Part shown: positions 55,534 to 64,000 of the stretch, in pieces
Layout: every line of letters begins with the position of its first letter
Numbering within the stretch: position 1 is the first letter of the stretch
NCBI GenBank assembly: GCA_949152475.1
Contig: OX424559.1
Coordinates: 16,895,809 to 16,959,808 of the forward strand
Reading direction: 5' to 3'
Length of the DNA: 64,000 nucleotides
Source of the DNA: Terebella lapidaria
Lineage: Eukaryota; Annelida; Polychaeta; Terebellida; Terebellidae
The notes under the pieces: generated by a model
Database searches by the model: none
Seen by the model: only the letters and a program-made list of their open reading frames with translations
What the model was told of the DNA's origin: nothing
Position numbers and translations under genes: made by a program

Positions 55534-58500
55534 ATCCGGACATGGTGGCGACCAACACTACGTCCGGGGATAGTTGTTCCGCGGCAAAAGATGCCGCCCC
55601 ACCCGCTGATGAGCAGGACGAACCTCAAGTTGATATGACTTCTCCGGAAGTAGTCCTTGGGGATCAGTCTGGCTCCTCCGCGGCTGAGGCGGATGGTGAG
55701 GACTCCGTAGATGAGCCCAGCGCATGTGAACGGTATCGCCCTACCTGCGCGCTGGTGAGGGACCCCTGCTGGTACCTGCCCCTGTCCTTCGGACGGGAGC
55801 CGGTCCGGTTCCTCGTGGACTCTGGCTCGGAGGTGACCCTCGTTGCCGCAGGAACGTTCAAGAAGGAGCCCGCGCTCCGCAACCTTGAGTTGCTGGATCC
55901 CGGAGCGTACAAGCTCTACGGAGCGGGAGACAACCGCATCCGTATCCACGGCATCATCGATCTGCCTATTACCCTTGGGGACAAGGTGTATCTGACAGAG
56001 GCAATCGTTGCGGATATCGGAGCGGCCAGGATTATTGGGATGAATTTTCTACGGGTCCACCGGGTGACCGCTAACTTTAGTGCTGGCGAACTTCGGATGG
56101 GAGAGGACACACACTTTCTCTTCCGCTCGGGCCCGATGCATTCATTTCAAATGCGGGCGTCGCGCACTGTAGTAGTGCCGCCAATGAGTGAGATGATCAT
56201 TGAGGCGAGGCAGCGTCGTCCCCGCATGCCCCTCGATGGTCGACCGTGTATAGTGCAACCCGTGAGCAGTTTCGCCAAAGGAACTGGACTCGTGCTGGGT
56301 GGGGCCCTGGTCATGTCCAACCCCCGCGCGATGCCCATCCTTGTGGTGAATCCTACAGATGCTCCGATTGTACTGAGGCGCGGATGCATAGCAGCTACTG
56401 CTACTCCCGCGTCCTCGAGTCGTGTCCTCCCCGACGATCCTGTCTGCCGCGCTGCGTGCGCGGCGGCGGCCGCCGGAGATGACCCGTTCACCCTGCCGGA
56501 CCATTTGGAATCTCGGGTTCCGAAGGACCGGTTGGATGAAGAGCAGCACCAAGCGCTCCGCAAACTGCTGCGGCAGTATGCGGATGTGTTCATGGGTCCT
56601 GATGGTGCGGTTGGCAAGACTGACGTCGCCAAACACCGCATCGACCTCGTGGACGAGCGTCCTCTCAAGCAGCGTCTTCGTCGGGCAGCGATAGTGCACC
56701 AAGAGGTCATAGACCAGGAGGTGCGAAAGATGCTCGACTTGGACATCATCGAACCCAGTGACAGCCCTTGGGCCAGTCCTGTGGTTATGGTGAAGAAGAA
56801 GGACGGCTCGTGGAGGTTCTGAGTGGACTATCGGAAACTCAACAATGCCACGCGGGAGGACTCATATCCTCTCCCGCACATTGAAGACACCTTCGATGCC
56901 CTGGCCGGGTCGCACTATTTCTGTGCTCTGGATCTGGCCTCCGGGTATTGGCAGGTGGAGATGGAGGAGAGTGATCGGGGAAGACTGCCTTCGTTACCAA
57001 GAACGGGCTCTACCAATTCAAGGTAATGCCGTTCGGGCTCTGTAACGCACCAGCGACGTTCGAGCGCCTCATGGAGATGGTACTTAAAGGGTTCCTCTGG
57101 AAGCGATGTATGGTCTACATCGACGATGTCGTGTCGTGTCCTCCCCGACGATCCTGTCTGCCGCGCTGCGTGCGCGGCGGCGGCCGCCGGAGATGACCCG
57201 TTCACCCTGCCGGACCATTTGGAATCTCGGGTTCCGAAGGACCGGTTGGATGAAGAGCAGCACCAAGCGCTCCGCAAACTGCTGCGGCAGTATGCGGATG
57301 TGTTCATGGGTCCTGATGGTGCGGTTGGCAAGACTGACGTCGCCAAACACCGCATCGACCTCGTGGACGAGCGTCCTCTCAAGCAGCGTCTTCGTCGGGC
57401 AGCGATAGTGCACCAAGAGGTCATAGACCAGGAGGTGCGAAAGATGCTCGACTTGGACATCATCGAACCCAGTGACAGCCCTTGGGCCAGTCCTGTGGTT
57501 ATGGTGAAGAAGAAGGACGGCTCGTGGAGGTTCTGAGTGGACTATCGGAAACTCAACAATGCCACGCGGGAGGACTCATATCCTCTCCCGCACATTGAAG
57601 ACACCTTCGATGCCCTGGCCGGGTCGCACTATTTCTGTGCTCTGGATCTGGCCTCCGGGTATTGGCAGGTGGAGATGGAGGAGAGTGATCGGGGAAGACT
57701 GCCTTCGTTACCAAGAACGAGCTCTACCAATTCAAGGTAATGCCGTTCGGGCTCTGTAACGCACCAGCGACGTTCGAGCGCCTCATGGAGATGGTACTTA
57801 AAGGGTTCCTCTGGAAGCGATGTATGGTCTACATCGACGATGTCGTCGTGTATGGCCGGTCGTTCGAGGAAACCCTCACCAACCTCCAGATGGTGCTCCA
57901 TCGCATCCGCGGAGCAGGGCTTAAATTGAAGCCAAGTAAGTGCGAACTATTCGCGCAGGAAATCCTGTACTTGGGCTTCATGGTAACGGGCACCGGCGTG
58001 AGACCAGACCCCGCAAAGGTGGCGGCCGTGCAGAAATGGCCTCCGCCATGTAACGTGGCGGACGTGAGGTCCTTCTTGGGCTTTGCGAGCTACCACCGCA
58101 GGTTTATTTGCGGCTTTGCGGAGATCGCGCGTCCCCTTACTATCCTCACGGAAAAGGGCGCCGATTTTGTTTGGTCCGCCGAGCAGGCTGACGCCTTCTC
58201 GGGACTCCGGCAGGCCTTGGTAGCGGCCCCGGTGCTGCGGCACCCTCGTCCGGACTGCGAGTTCATTCTGGACACTGACGCGAGTAACTTTGCACTCGGC
58301 GGTGTCCTCTCGCAGATCGTGGATGGGCAAGAGCGGGTAGTAGCTTATGCGAGTGTGGCCTTGAGCCGCTCTCAAATGAACTACTGTACCACTCATCGCG
58401 AGTTGCTCGCGGTGGTTACGATGACCAAGCGCTTCCGGCACTATTTGTTGGGGTGCCATTTCCACTTGCGGACTGATCACAGTTCGCTGAGATGGCCCCT

Positions 58501-58750
58501 CAACTATAGTGAGGCCGATGGCTTGGTGGCGCGGTGGCTCGTCAAACTCCAGGAGTATGACATGCAGATAGAGCATCGCGCTGGTAAATTGCACGGCAAC
58601 GCAGACGGCCTGTCCCATTGTCATAAGTGCAAGAATCCTGGCTGTGCAGGGATGTGTCCGCACGTGCGGACTGTCCGCGGGCAGCTCCGGACGTCCGCCG
58701 GCTATTGCTTTCACCATCTTTGGGCGCCTCTAGATTGGGCGCCGGTATGA
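55531..58750 (+). pseudogene. pol: pol of element 2: protease, RT, RNase H; broken, no integrase
   Basis: After the -1 shift, a linker of about 80 residues leads to the aspartic protease (FLVDSGSEVTLV near 55812). The RT follows: KKKDGSWRF and DYRKLNNATREDSYPLPHIE, then [20 protein letters not shown] and the catalytic YIDD (copy 2 near 57829). RNase H shows ILDTDASNFALGGVLS, HRELLAVV and RTDHSSLRW, ending HRAGKLHGNADGLSH. Breaks: a TGA at 56820-56822 and again at 57534-57536 where the family has a Cys codon, a single-base loss near 56978 and its copy near 57692, and a 714-bp tandem duplication. The frame ends at 58750 where gypsy elements normally continue into integrase (HHCC and DDE); none is seen. 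Confidence 0.8.
56419..57846 (+). repeat. 714-bp tandem duplication inside pol
   Basis: 56419-57132 is repeated at 57133-57846. The only difference I noticed is one base (GAACGGGCTC near 57003 versus GAACGAGCTC near 57717). Both copies share the same TGA and the same single-base loss, so these preceded the duplication. The junction lies just after the YIDD codons of copy 1, where GATGTCGT joins GTCGTGTCC through short shared sequence. Confidence 0.85.
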
Positions 58751-59772
58751 AGGGTTCGCCCCCTAACCATTGAGATTATGGCCCATGCCGGCTCCGCGTC
58801 TAATCTATTGGCTCCGCGCTCCGGTAGTCGTTTGTTTGGGCTCTAGGTTTGACCGGGCTTGCTCCGCGGCCGGGCTGTACGTTGGGGTTGCTAGTGGGCG
58901 CGTCATGAACGCCCACAGGGCGCCCAATTGTCTGTCCGCCTGTCATGGGCTTGTCCGATCGCCTTGTAAGCGTACCAGCGGCTATGGGGAGTGATTTTGT
59001 TTATTTTCCATCTCATTTATCATTTATGGGAGGATTATAAGCCACAAGTGTGCGCGTGTTCCCGTGGAAATGCTATTCCTACTCATTTACCAAATATATG
59101 AGAAAGTTCAGTGATATATCTCTTTTCCCTGGTGCAATAGAGAGTAAGAAATCGGGAGAATTCTGCTTTCGCAAGAGGGGTGTAGGAGATTGTGTACATT
59201 GTATTAAAGGCTGTATGCCGTGATCTATGAAAAGCATGCAAGTGGTGGTGGATTTATTTCCATTGCTGCTTGGGCGGTGTTAATTTTTTATTTATCGCTG
59301 CTGATAGGGTGACATAATCGCAACACCCACAAGTAGTTTGGCTTTTGATACATTGTATACAATCTTTAACCTGCGAGGGTGATTAACTTCACGTCATTGA
59401 TCGCCAGTGCGAAAGCTATTGCTAATGACTGCTGTTAATTACTGAAGTATTTTAGCGGGTTCCCCCGGGATGGCTTGTGTATATGAGCCACCCGTATACA
59501 TGGAACGATAGGAGTCACCGGGGGGAGATGCGTGTATGTGAATGTGATAGTGTAAAACGTTCTTTTGTCTGTCGATCTGGTAGATGCAGTGGACAGACGT
59601 TTCCACGGGAACGCGTCGTACGATGCGCGTGCAGTATAACTGCCAACACTTGATGCCTTTAATCGATGTAACTCGAGACTTACTGGTCATTCAAGCGCTC
59701 GGCACTGGTGGAGACAGATCTGCGGATCTGACTCCCAGTGTTTGTAGCGTTTAGAGCGCTTGAATACTAGCA
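58751..59772 (+). other. Non-coding spacer between pol and the 3' ORFs
   Basis: About 1 kb with no long frame. The first 250 bases are GC-rich like pol; from about 59000 it is AT-richer. I searched all frames by eye for integrase motifs and found none. The spacer could hold an internal promoter or splice acceptor for the downstream frames, but no specific signal stands out. Confidence 0.5.
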
Positions 59773-60564
59773 ATGTCAGAAGAGAGTGATGGTTGGGAAG
59801 GTGATAAGGGAGGGGAGGGGTCTCTGGAGCGCACTGGTGTGTACTCGAGACCCCTAGCTAGGCCTGAGGATGATGACCGCGAGGTCGTCTCCGAAGGCGA
59901 TGATGTGGATTCTGCGGAATCCAACTCCGGCTCTGGTTCTGGTACAGGAACCGAGTCCGAGAGTGAGGTCGCGGAGGACCGCCCCGCAGAGAGTGACTCG
60001 GCTACGTTAGGCGCCGAGCAGCTCTTAAATCCGTCTCCTTTTCCCCGCGTGGAAGAGTTGATGGACTGCGGTGAGGTAGGACCCGCTGGTGTGGATATTG
60101 TGTTGCATCCGCCCACGGAGATGCTTGCGTCTCTGGGGCCGGATGAGAGTACTCGTGCGGAAACCCGTCCGGATGGCCGTAGCCGTCCGGACACCGGTTC
60201 CGCCGAGAACTCCACGGTGTCCGCACCTGCGGAGTCTGGTCCGCACGACCGGAAGACACCTGGGACTTGGGCGGAGCAGGTTGACGCGGCTGAGAAAGCC
60301 GCATCCCAACCTCCGGCCCAGGAACAGGAGTCTGGCTCGAAGGAGACCGAGAACCAGGATGACGGGTTTACATCGCCCGTCTCCAAGCTTACTCGCCGTC
60401 GAACCCGAGAGATCGCCCAGAAGCAGTGGAGGGCCCAGCAGGAGCTGGAGGCCGCCAACTGCGGGCGATCCGAGACCGGATCCCGACCAGGACCCGGTCT
60501 CCCCACCTCCGAAGAAGAAGTAGCGGACCCACCGGATAAAGAAGTCCGGCGGTCCCCTGCCTAA
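59773..60564 (+). CDS. Element 2 ORF A: acidic, disordered protein
   Basis: ATG at 59773, 263 residues. The N-terminal half is acidic and Ser/Gly-rich (EDDDREVVSEGDDVDSAESN; SGSGSGTGTESESEVAEDR) and later parts are Pro/Ser-rich, ending with a short basic stretch (KLTRRRTREIAQKQWRAQQE). No known domain is visible. Its last 40 bases overlap the next open frame, which lies +1 and lacks an early ATG, so A and B may form one product by frameshifting, or one gene split by a single indel. GC-rich codon use matches gag and pol. No homologue recognised. Confidence 0.65.
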   Translation: MSEESDGWEGDKGGEGSLERTGVYSRPLARPEDDDREVVSEGDDVDSAESNSGSGSGTGTESESEVAEDRPAESDSATLGAEQLLNPSPFPRVEELMDCGEVGPAGVDIVLHPPTEMLASLGPDESTRAETRPDGRSRPDTGSAENSTVSAPAESGPHDRKTPGTWAEQVDAAEKAASQPPAQEQESGSKETENQDDGFTSPVSKLTRRRTREIAQKQWRAQQELEAANCGRSETGSRPGPGLPTSEEEVADPPDKEVRRSPA

Positions 60565-61753
60565 ACCCGGATCACAGTCCGGAGGACCCAAGCCGCTGGC
60601 GCCTAAGCCGGGCGGCCAGTCAGGGTCCTCCGCCAAACCCGGAAACGCCAAGGCGCCTAATCCCTCGGGATCTGGTGCGGGCGGTGCCTCCGAAGGATCT
60701 GGCCAGGGCGCAGGAGGTTCCAGTAAGCGGGTGCCTATCCAGGCACCGAAAGGAACCTCCTCCTCTTCTTCCTCCGGTAATAAGAGACCTACCGGAGCTG
60801 CGGAGGTGGGGTCAAGTCCAGTGGACCGTGGGTGGCCCGTGCCGAAGGAAGGAGATCTTCGCTTAGAACTCCTCCGGAAGCGCGCGGAGCATGACGGGGT
60901 TAACCTGTCTGACGCCGCACTGGAATCGGGACGTTGGGCTTTCGTTGCGTCGCAACAAAGGACCGCGACCCAACGCGCGGAGAGTGTGCCCCGACAACCC
61001 AGGTCGGAGAATCGTTCGGGGGCGGCCAAGAAGAAGTGGCCGTCCTCGGAGCAGCCCTCTATCCAGAGGCTGCGGGCTGAGATGGGCCCCGAACTCCCTG
61101 GGGTACGTCAGGGACACATGTTTCTCCCGCGTTATGGCAGGGATCCGGAGGGGCGCCGCACAGCGGACGCCGGTGCGGCGGCCGACACGCCTTTCACACG
61201 GCCTCGTCCACTCACGGACGAGGAGCGTGTCGGGCTGCCGCCCGAGACAGAGGATGGGGTAATATGCCTCCTCTGTCCGGAGTCCCTGGACGGGTATGAG
61301 GACCCGCATCAAGCGCTCAACCGGGATCGTAGGTATCCTTCCTACGACCATCTGAGTCGACATGTTGCGGGATACCACTACCCCTGGGTGAGAATGTTCG
61401 TTTGCAAGAGGTGTTACTCACGTAAGCCTGAGCAACGATATTTCCCCAGTTTGGAGGCCCTGAACACTCACCGCGCGGGTGCACACCGCGGTGAGGGACT
61501 TCACACCGTTGGTGATGAAGTGGGGCCTGTATTCAATTTTGGATACATTCCACCACGGGTGGCATCGTTCATGACTACGTCAGGAACGGTGAAGAACCGA
61601 TTTTTCCACTGGGGTCCGTGGCGCTTTGCACAGCGCATCATGGACGATGCTTGGAAAGAGTCTGGCGTCGTGTCCGCGGGCTCGAGCTACACAGCTCGCC
61701 TGACGGCTTCGATGAGTCAGACTGCGGCGAAGTATCAGGCGGCGGAAGCTTGA
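60524..61753 (+). CDS. Element 2 ORF B: basic linker plus two C2H2-like zinc fingers
   Basis: The frame is open from 60524 with no ATG until about 61080; that suggests entry from ORF A by a +1 shift or a lost base. The first 120 codons are Pro, Lys, Gly and Ser-rich (KPLAPKPGGQSGSSAKPGN). Two zinc-finger-like units follow: CLLC with HVAGYH after a long 28-residue spacer, and CKRC with an 18-residue spacer and HRAGAH. After these comes a conserved-looking region, VFNFGYIPPRVASFM and RFFHWGPWRFAQRIMDDAWK. This could bind DNA or RNA and might direct element DNA or RNP; that is inference. I do not recognise a family. Minus-strand frames here are shadows. Confidence 0.65.
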   Translation, partial: RTHRIKKSGGPLPKPGSQSGGPKPLAPKPGGQSGSSAKPGNAKAPNPSGSGAGGASEGSGQGAGGSSKRVPIQAPKGTSSSSSSGNKRPTGAAEVGSSPVDRGWPVPKEGDLRLELLRKRAEHDGVNLSDAALESGRWAFVASQQRTATQRAESVPRQPRSENRSGAAKKKWPSSEQPSIQRLRAEMGPELPGVRQGHMFLPRYGRDPEGRRTADAGAAADTPFTRPRPLTDEERVGLPPETEDGVICLLCPESLDGYEDPHQALNRDRRYPSYDHLSRHVAGYHYPWVRMFVCKRCYSRKPEQRYFPSLEALNTHRAGAHRGEGLHTVGDEVGPVFNFGYIPPRVASFMTTSGTVKNRFFHWGPWRFAQRIMDDAWKESGVVSAGSSYTARLTASMSQTAAKYQAAEA

Positions 61754-61808
61754 GGCTGTCCGTCAACCACCGGCAACCCAGGCAGTGGAAGAACGGCACC
61801 GGGTTACC

Positions 61809-63194
61809 ATGGTCGTGTCAGAGATGCCGCAGATCACGGCCAAGACACGAGTGGCTTCTCCTAAGCCGCGCCCCCCGCCAAGGACTCAGGGGAAGGGTTC
61901 GTCCGCTGGAACAACTCCGGCCGGGACGACGCCCCTGCAGTCCCCGGGTGCGCTGACTCAGGAGGATTACCCAGGCTTGCTCGAGGTGACGGTACCCGCG
62001 GGTCCGTCTGAGGGACGGGTGGTGGCAGACACCTCCGCCTCCTCGAGTACCACGTCGGCGGTCCGGCCAAGGACCCCACGTGCGACTCCCTCGGTTGCGA
62101 GCAGCAGCGGACGTGTGGTACCTCTCTCGAGGTCGGCGTCCGCGTCCTCGTTGGTAGTTGAGGGGACGTCCACGGGATGGCAAAGCACCGCCTCCCTGGA
62201 CTTGGATCCCCTCGACGCCACGGCGGACGTACGCCGGAGGTTTGGTCCCACGACCGCCAGTGCCTACGAGACTTTCCGCGAGTCTGTAGGCCAGGCGGTC
62301 GGCCATCGTCGCGATGGTTTGGACCGGATCCCCGGTGACCCAGCATTGGTGAACCTGCCAGTGCCCCGAGCCATTCGTGACTTGGGGTCCGCAGGTGTGG
62401 CCGCGCTGGTCCGCGCTAGAGAAGAGCACCCCTGGGATCACCCCCAGCGCGGTCGGCTAACTCAAGCGGCGGAGTACCTCGTAGCGGAGATGGACAGCTC
62501 TCTGGACCGGTTCAGTCGGTGCCGCGCCGAGGCCTCCCGTGTCGCATGCGACCTTGCATACGACCAGGGCCTCATGGAAGGCACCCGGCGGAGCCTAGAG
62601 AGCTACCGGACTTTGTCGGCCGTCATTGAGCGGCGCGCGTTCGACCAGGGTCGAACCGCTGCTCAAGCCGAGCAGTCCGGGGCGTCCGCCCCCGCCCCAG
62701 AGGTAACCGCTAGGATGGAGCACCTGGAGGCTGAGAATGAGCAGCTACGGCGTCGTCTTGACGAAGCCGAGGCCGCTCGGACTCGCCTACTCCAGGGCGT
62801 CGATGACCCCGAGTCGTCCGCCCGGAACCAGGCGACTCTCCAGCGGGCGGATGCCGCTTTGGAGCTGGCCATCTACCCATACCTAGTCCAGGTGTGGGGA
62901 GAGCGCACGGCCGGTCCTCAGCGCACCCGCGATACGGTAGAGATGTTCCGCGCCATTGCAGACCTCGGCGCCACATCTCTACCGGCCTCCGTAGTTATGG
63001 CTCCGTCAGGACCCGGGTTGCAGGGCTCACCGCATAAGTCCCTGCAAGCGCCACCGGGCCTGCCTCATCCGCCCGTGCAGCCGGCTTTCTCACTGCCGGC
63101 TCCGCTGCTTCCGCAGCGTAGGGACTCGTCACCGCCGCCAAACCCCAGGACAGGCGGCACGGATGAGGAGCCGATGACGGCGGAGGAAGGCTAG
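61809..63194 (+). CDS. Element 2 ORF C: Pro/Ser-rich protein with coiled coil
   Basis: First ATG at 61809 (the frame is open a little further upstream, overlapping the end of ORF B at +1), 461 residues to TAG at 63192-63194. Residues 1-120 are Pro, Ser and Thr-rich. The middle is helical (SAYETFRESVGQAVGHRRDG; QAAEYLVAEMDSSLDRFSRC; YDQGLMEGTRRSLESYRTLS). A clear leucine-zipper-type coiled coil follows: RMEHLEAENEQLRRRLDEAE. The tail is Pro-rich and ends EEPMTAEEG. It could be a structural or oligomerising protein, perhaps a second gag-like product. No signal peptide or transmembrane segment, so it is not an envelope protein. No homologue recognised. Confidence 0.65.
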   Translation: MVVSEMPQITAKTRVASPKPRPPPRTQGKGSSAGTTPAGTTPLQSPGALTQEDYPGLLEVTVPAGPSEGRVVADTSASSSTTSAVRPRTPRATPSVASSSGRVVPLSRSASASSLVVEGTSTGWQSTASLDLDPLDATADVRRRFGPTTASAYETFRESVGQAVGHRRDGLDRIPGDPALVNLPVPRAIRDLGSAGVAALVRAREEHPWDHPQRGRLTQAAEYLVAEMDSSLDRFSRCRAEASRVACDLAYDQGLMEGTRRSLESYRTLSAVIERRAFDQGRTAAQAEQSGASAPAPEVTARMEHLEAENEQLRRRLDEAEAARTRLLQGVDDPESSARNQATLQRADAALELAIYPYLVQVWGERTAGPQRTRDTVEMFRAIADLGATSLPASVVMAPSGPGLQGSPHKSLQAPPGLPHPPVQPAFSLPAPLLPQRRDSSPPPNPRTGGTDEEPMTAEEG

Positions 63195-63698
63195 AGTGCT
63201 AGCACTCGTCGCCGCACTTGCCGGAGTCACTCCCGCGGCTCTGCCCTACCTCAGACCCGTTCTGCGGATCTGAGGAGCCGGCCGGCAGGGCGGTCGGCAA
63301 CATTTTTTGAGGTACTATCACTTTTGATCACTCGGTGTGTCGTTTTACAAAATTTCTAAATTCAAAGTTTAACCTTAAAGATATTCCAAAGACTCGACAC
63401 ACCGTCCTTTTATAACGGATGACCTTCCAAGGTCATCACACGGTTTTGGACCACCTCGGTCAAAATTTTAGCTTGTTTATGAGGGTTTAGTCAAAATTAC
63501 AAAGCGCGTTATAGTTTACTCCGTAAGTCCAGGGGTAGTTCCCCATTCTTCCAAAAAGGGACTCTTAAAGTCCTAGTGTTTTGCGCCGTGACTTCCGGGC
63601 GTTGCCATCTTGCCTTCTTCCGGACCCCACCATGCGAAGCCTTCGTCGGGTTTTGGCTGTTTTGGACGCGGGCGGAACATGTTGGGGACCAACATTGT
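63195..63698 (+). other. 3' untranslated region of element 2
   Basis: No long frame. It contains an inverted pair around ATGACCTTCCAAGGTCAT (63419-63436) and leads to the purine tract. Confidence 0.5.
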
Positions 63699-63711
63699 AA
63701 GAAGGGGGTAA
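63699..63711 (+). other. Polypurine tract before the 3' LTR
   Basis: AAGAAGGGGGTAA sits immediately before TGTGGCG of the 3' LTR, the position and composition expected of the plus-strand primer tract. Confidence 0.7.
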
Positions 63712-64000
63712 TGTGGCGATTTTGCCCTAAGCACGCGGCAGGTGATTGTAAACATACATGCCATTTATGTGGCCTTTTCGTTCTTGGCCTTGTTTTGACA
63801 CGCTCCGTTCGAGCGTGCATTGCCACGGCAACGCATTGTAATTTACGCTCCAGTAAACTATAACAATGGTTTGATTATACCTCGCGTGGGTCCTACAGCT
63901 TGTGGTGTATTATATATACACTGGAAGCTACTCGATCAAGGAGATTGTCCGAGAGAGAGTGACTGGGACGCACAGTCGCACACGAGGCTCGCCATGAGCT
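63712..64000 (+). repeat. 3' LTR of element 2, cut by the window end
   Basis: It begins TGTGGCGATTTTGCCC and matches 53645-53924 with four substitutions plus one 8-base insertion (CACAGTCGCACACGAGG against CACACGAGG). By comparison with element 1, about 440 more bases would lie beyond the window. Confidence 0.9.

Larger units (their letters stand above)
53645..64000 (+). mobile_element. LTR retrotransposon, element 2 (gag, protease, RT, RNase H, three 3' ORFs), runs off window
   Basis: The 5' LTR start at 53645 and the 3' LTR start at 63712 agree over the 285 or so bases comparable, with four substitutions and one 8-base indel, so insertion is recent. Between them are gag, a -1 frameshift signal, Ty3/gypsy-like protease, reverse transcriptase and RNase H, then about 5 kb with three further frames and a purine tract. 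I find no integrase zinc-binding motif, DDE core or chromodomain in any frame. The 5' LTR end, PBS and gag N-terminus are deleted, and pol is broken and partly duplicated, so this copy is defective. Confidence 0.85.

Noticed and set aside
56147-57463. Minus-strand frames of 110-200 codons opposite pol
   Set aside because: Shadows of the protease and RT frames; they recur because of the 714-bp duplication.
58751-59772. Integrase downstream of RNase H
   Set aside because: No HHCC zinc-binding pattern, DDE spacing or chromodomain in any frame that I could read.
60025-61029. 334-codon minus-strand frame
   Set aside because: Antisense to ORFs A and B in GC-rich DNA; low-complexity Gly, Pro and Leu content and no motifs.
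61809-63194. Envelope gene of an endogenous retrovirus
   Set aside because: ORF C has no signal peptide, transmembrane helix or cysteine pattern; it is Pro-rich with a coiled coil.

Overview
The window is animal nuclear DNA. Genes are split by spliceosomal introns with GT-AG (and one probable GC-AG) borders, polyadenylation signals are present, and there is no operon structure or ribosome-binding-site pattern. Its very high load of inverted-repeat, hairpin-ended and tandem-repeat elements, a secreted poly-aspartate protein and a primer-binding site matching an invertebrate-type tRNA-His all suggest a marine invertebrate. A mollusc or other lophotrochozoan seems most likely to me; a lancelet is not excluded. 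Species cannot be read from this sequence.

Layout. 1-1210 is the last coding exon of a disordered protein with two YxxM motifs. 1211-9495 is intergenic DNA with foldback and hairpin-ended repeats. 9500-9793 encodes a small secreted protein ending in a poly-Asp tail. 10046-20325 is a nest of elements: a hairpin-ended element with 134-bp tandem units, carrying a Tc1-type relic and a 205-bp MITE, runs into a 70-bp minisatellite. That minisatellite is split by a 3.1-kb hAT-like element with a perfect 8-bp target duplication, which itself holds another 134-bp-unit element. The minisatellite continues for about 67 units to 20325.

21512-38675 (minus strand) is a WD40-repeat gene for which 21 coding exons could be traced in a continuous frame (about 832 residues from the most upstream Met). 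Its 7.5-kb first intron is filled with hairpin-ended elements carrying 121-, 131- and 147-bp tandem units. 38676-47133 has no convincing gene; it holds foldback repeats, two isolated LTRs and an odd cluster of palindromic CATGTCGC motifs.

47134-64000 belongs to one LTR-retrotransposon family. A truncated copy (47134-49955) shows a full LTR, a tRNA-His primer-binding site and a decayed gag. A second copy (53645 to beyond the window end) has gag, a GGGAAAC slippery site on the gag stop codon, then protease, reverse transcriptase and RNase H (broken and internally duplicated). No integrase is recognisable; instead there are three further 3' reading frames: acidic, zinc-finger and coiled-coil. 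This second copy lies in an intron of a minus-strand gene (exons 53518-53609 and 52952-53137), 35 bp from a splice acceptor.

The most unusual items are the integrase-less LTR element with three extra ORFs, the layered transposon insertions that give relative ages, and a recurring element design (hairpin, tandem core, hairpin) seen in at least three sequence-unrelated families.
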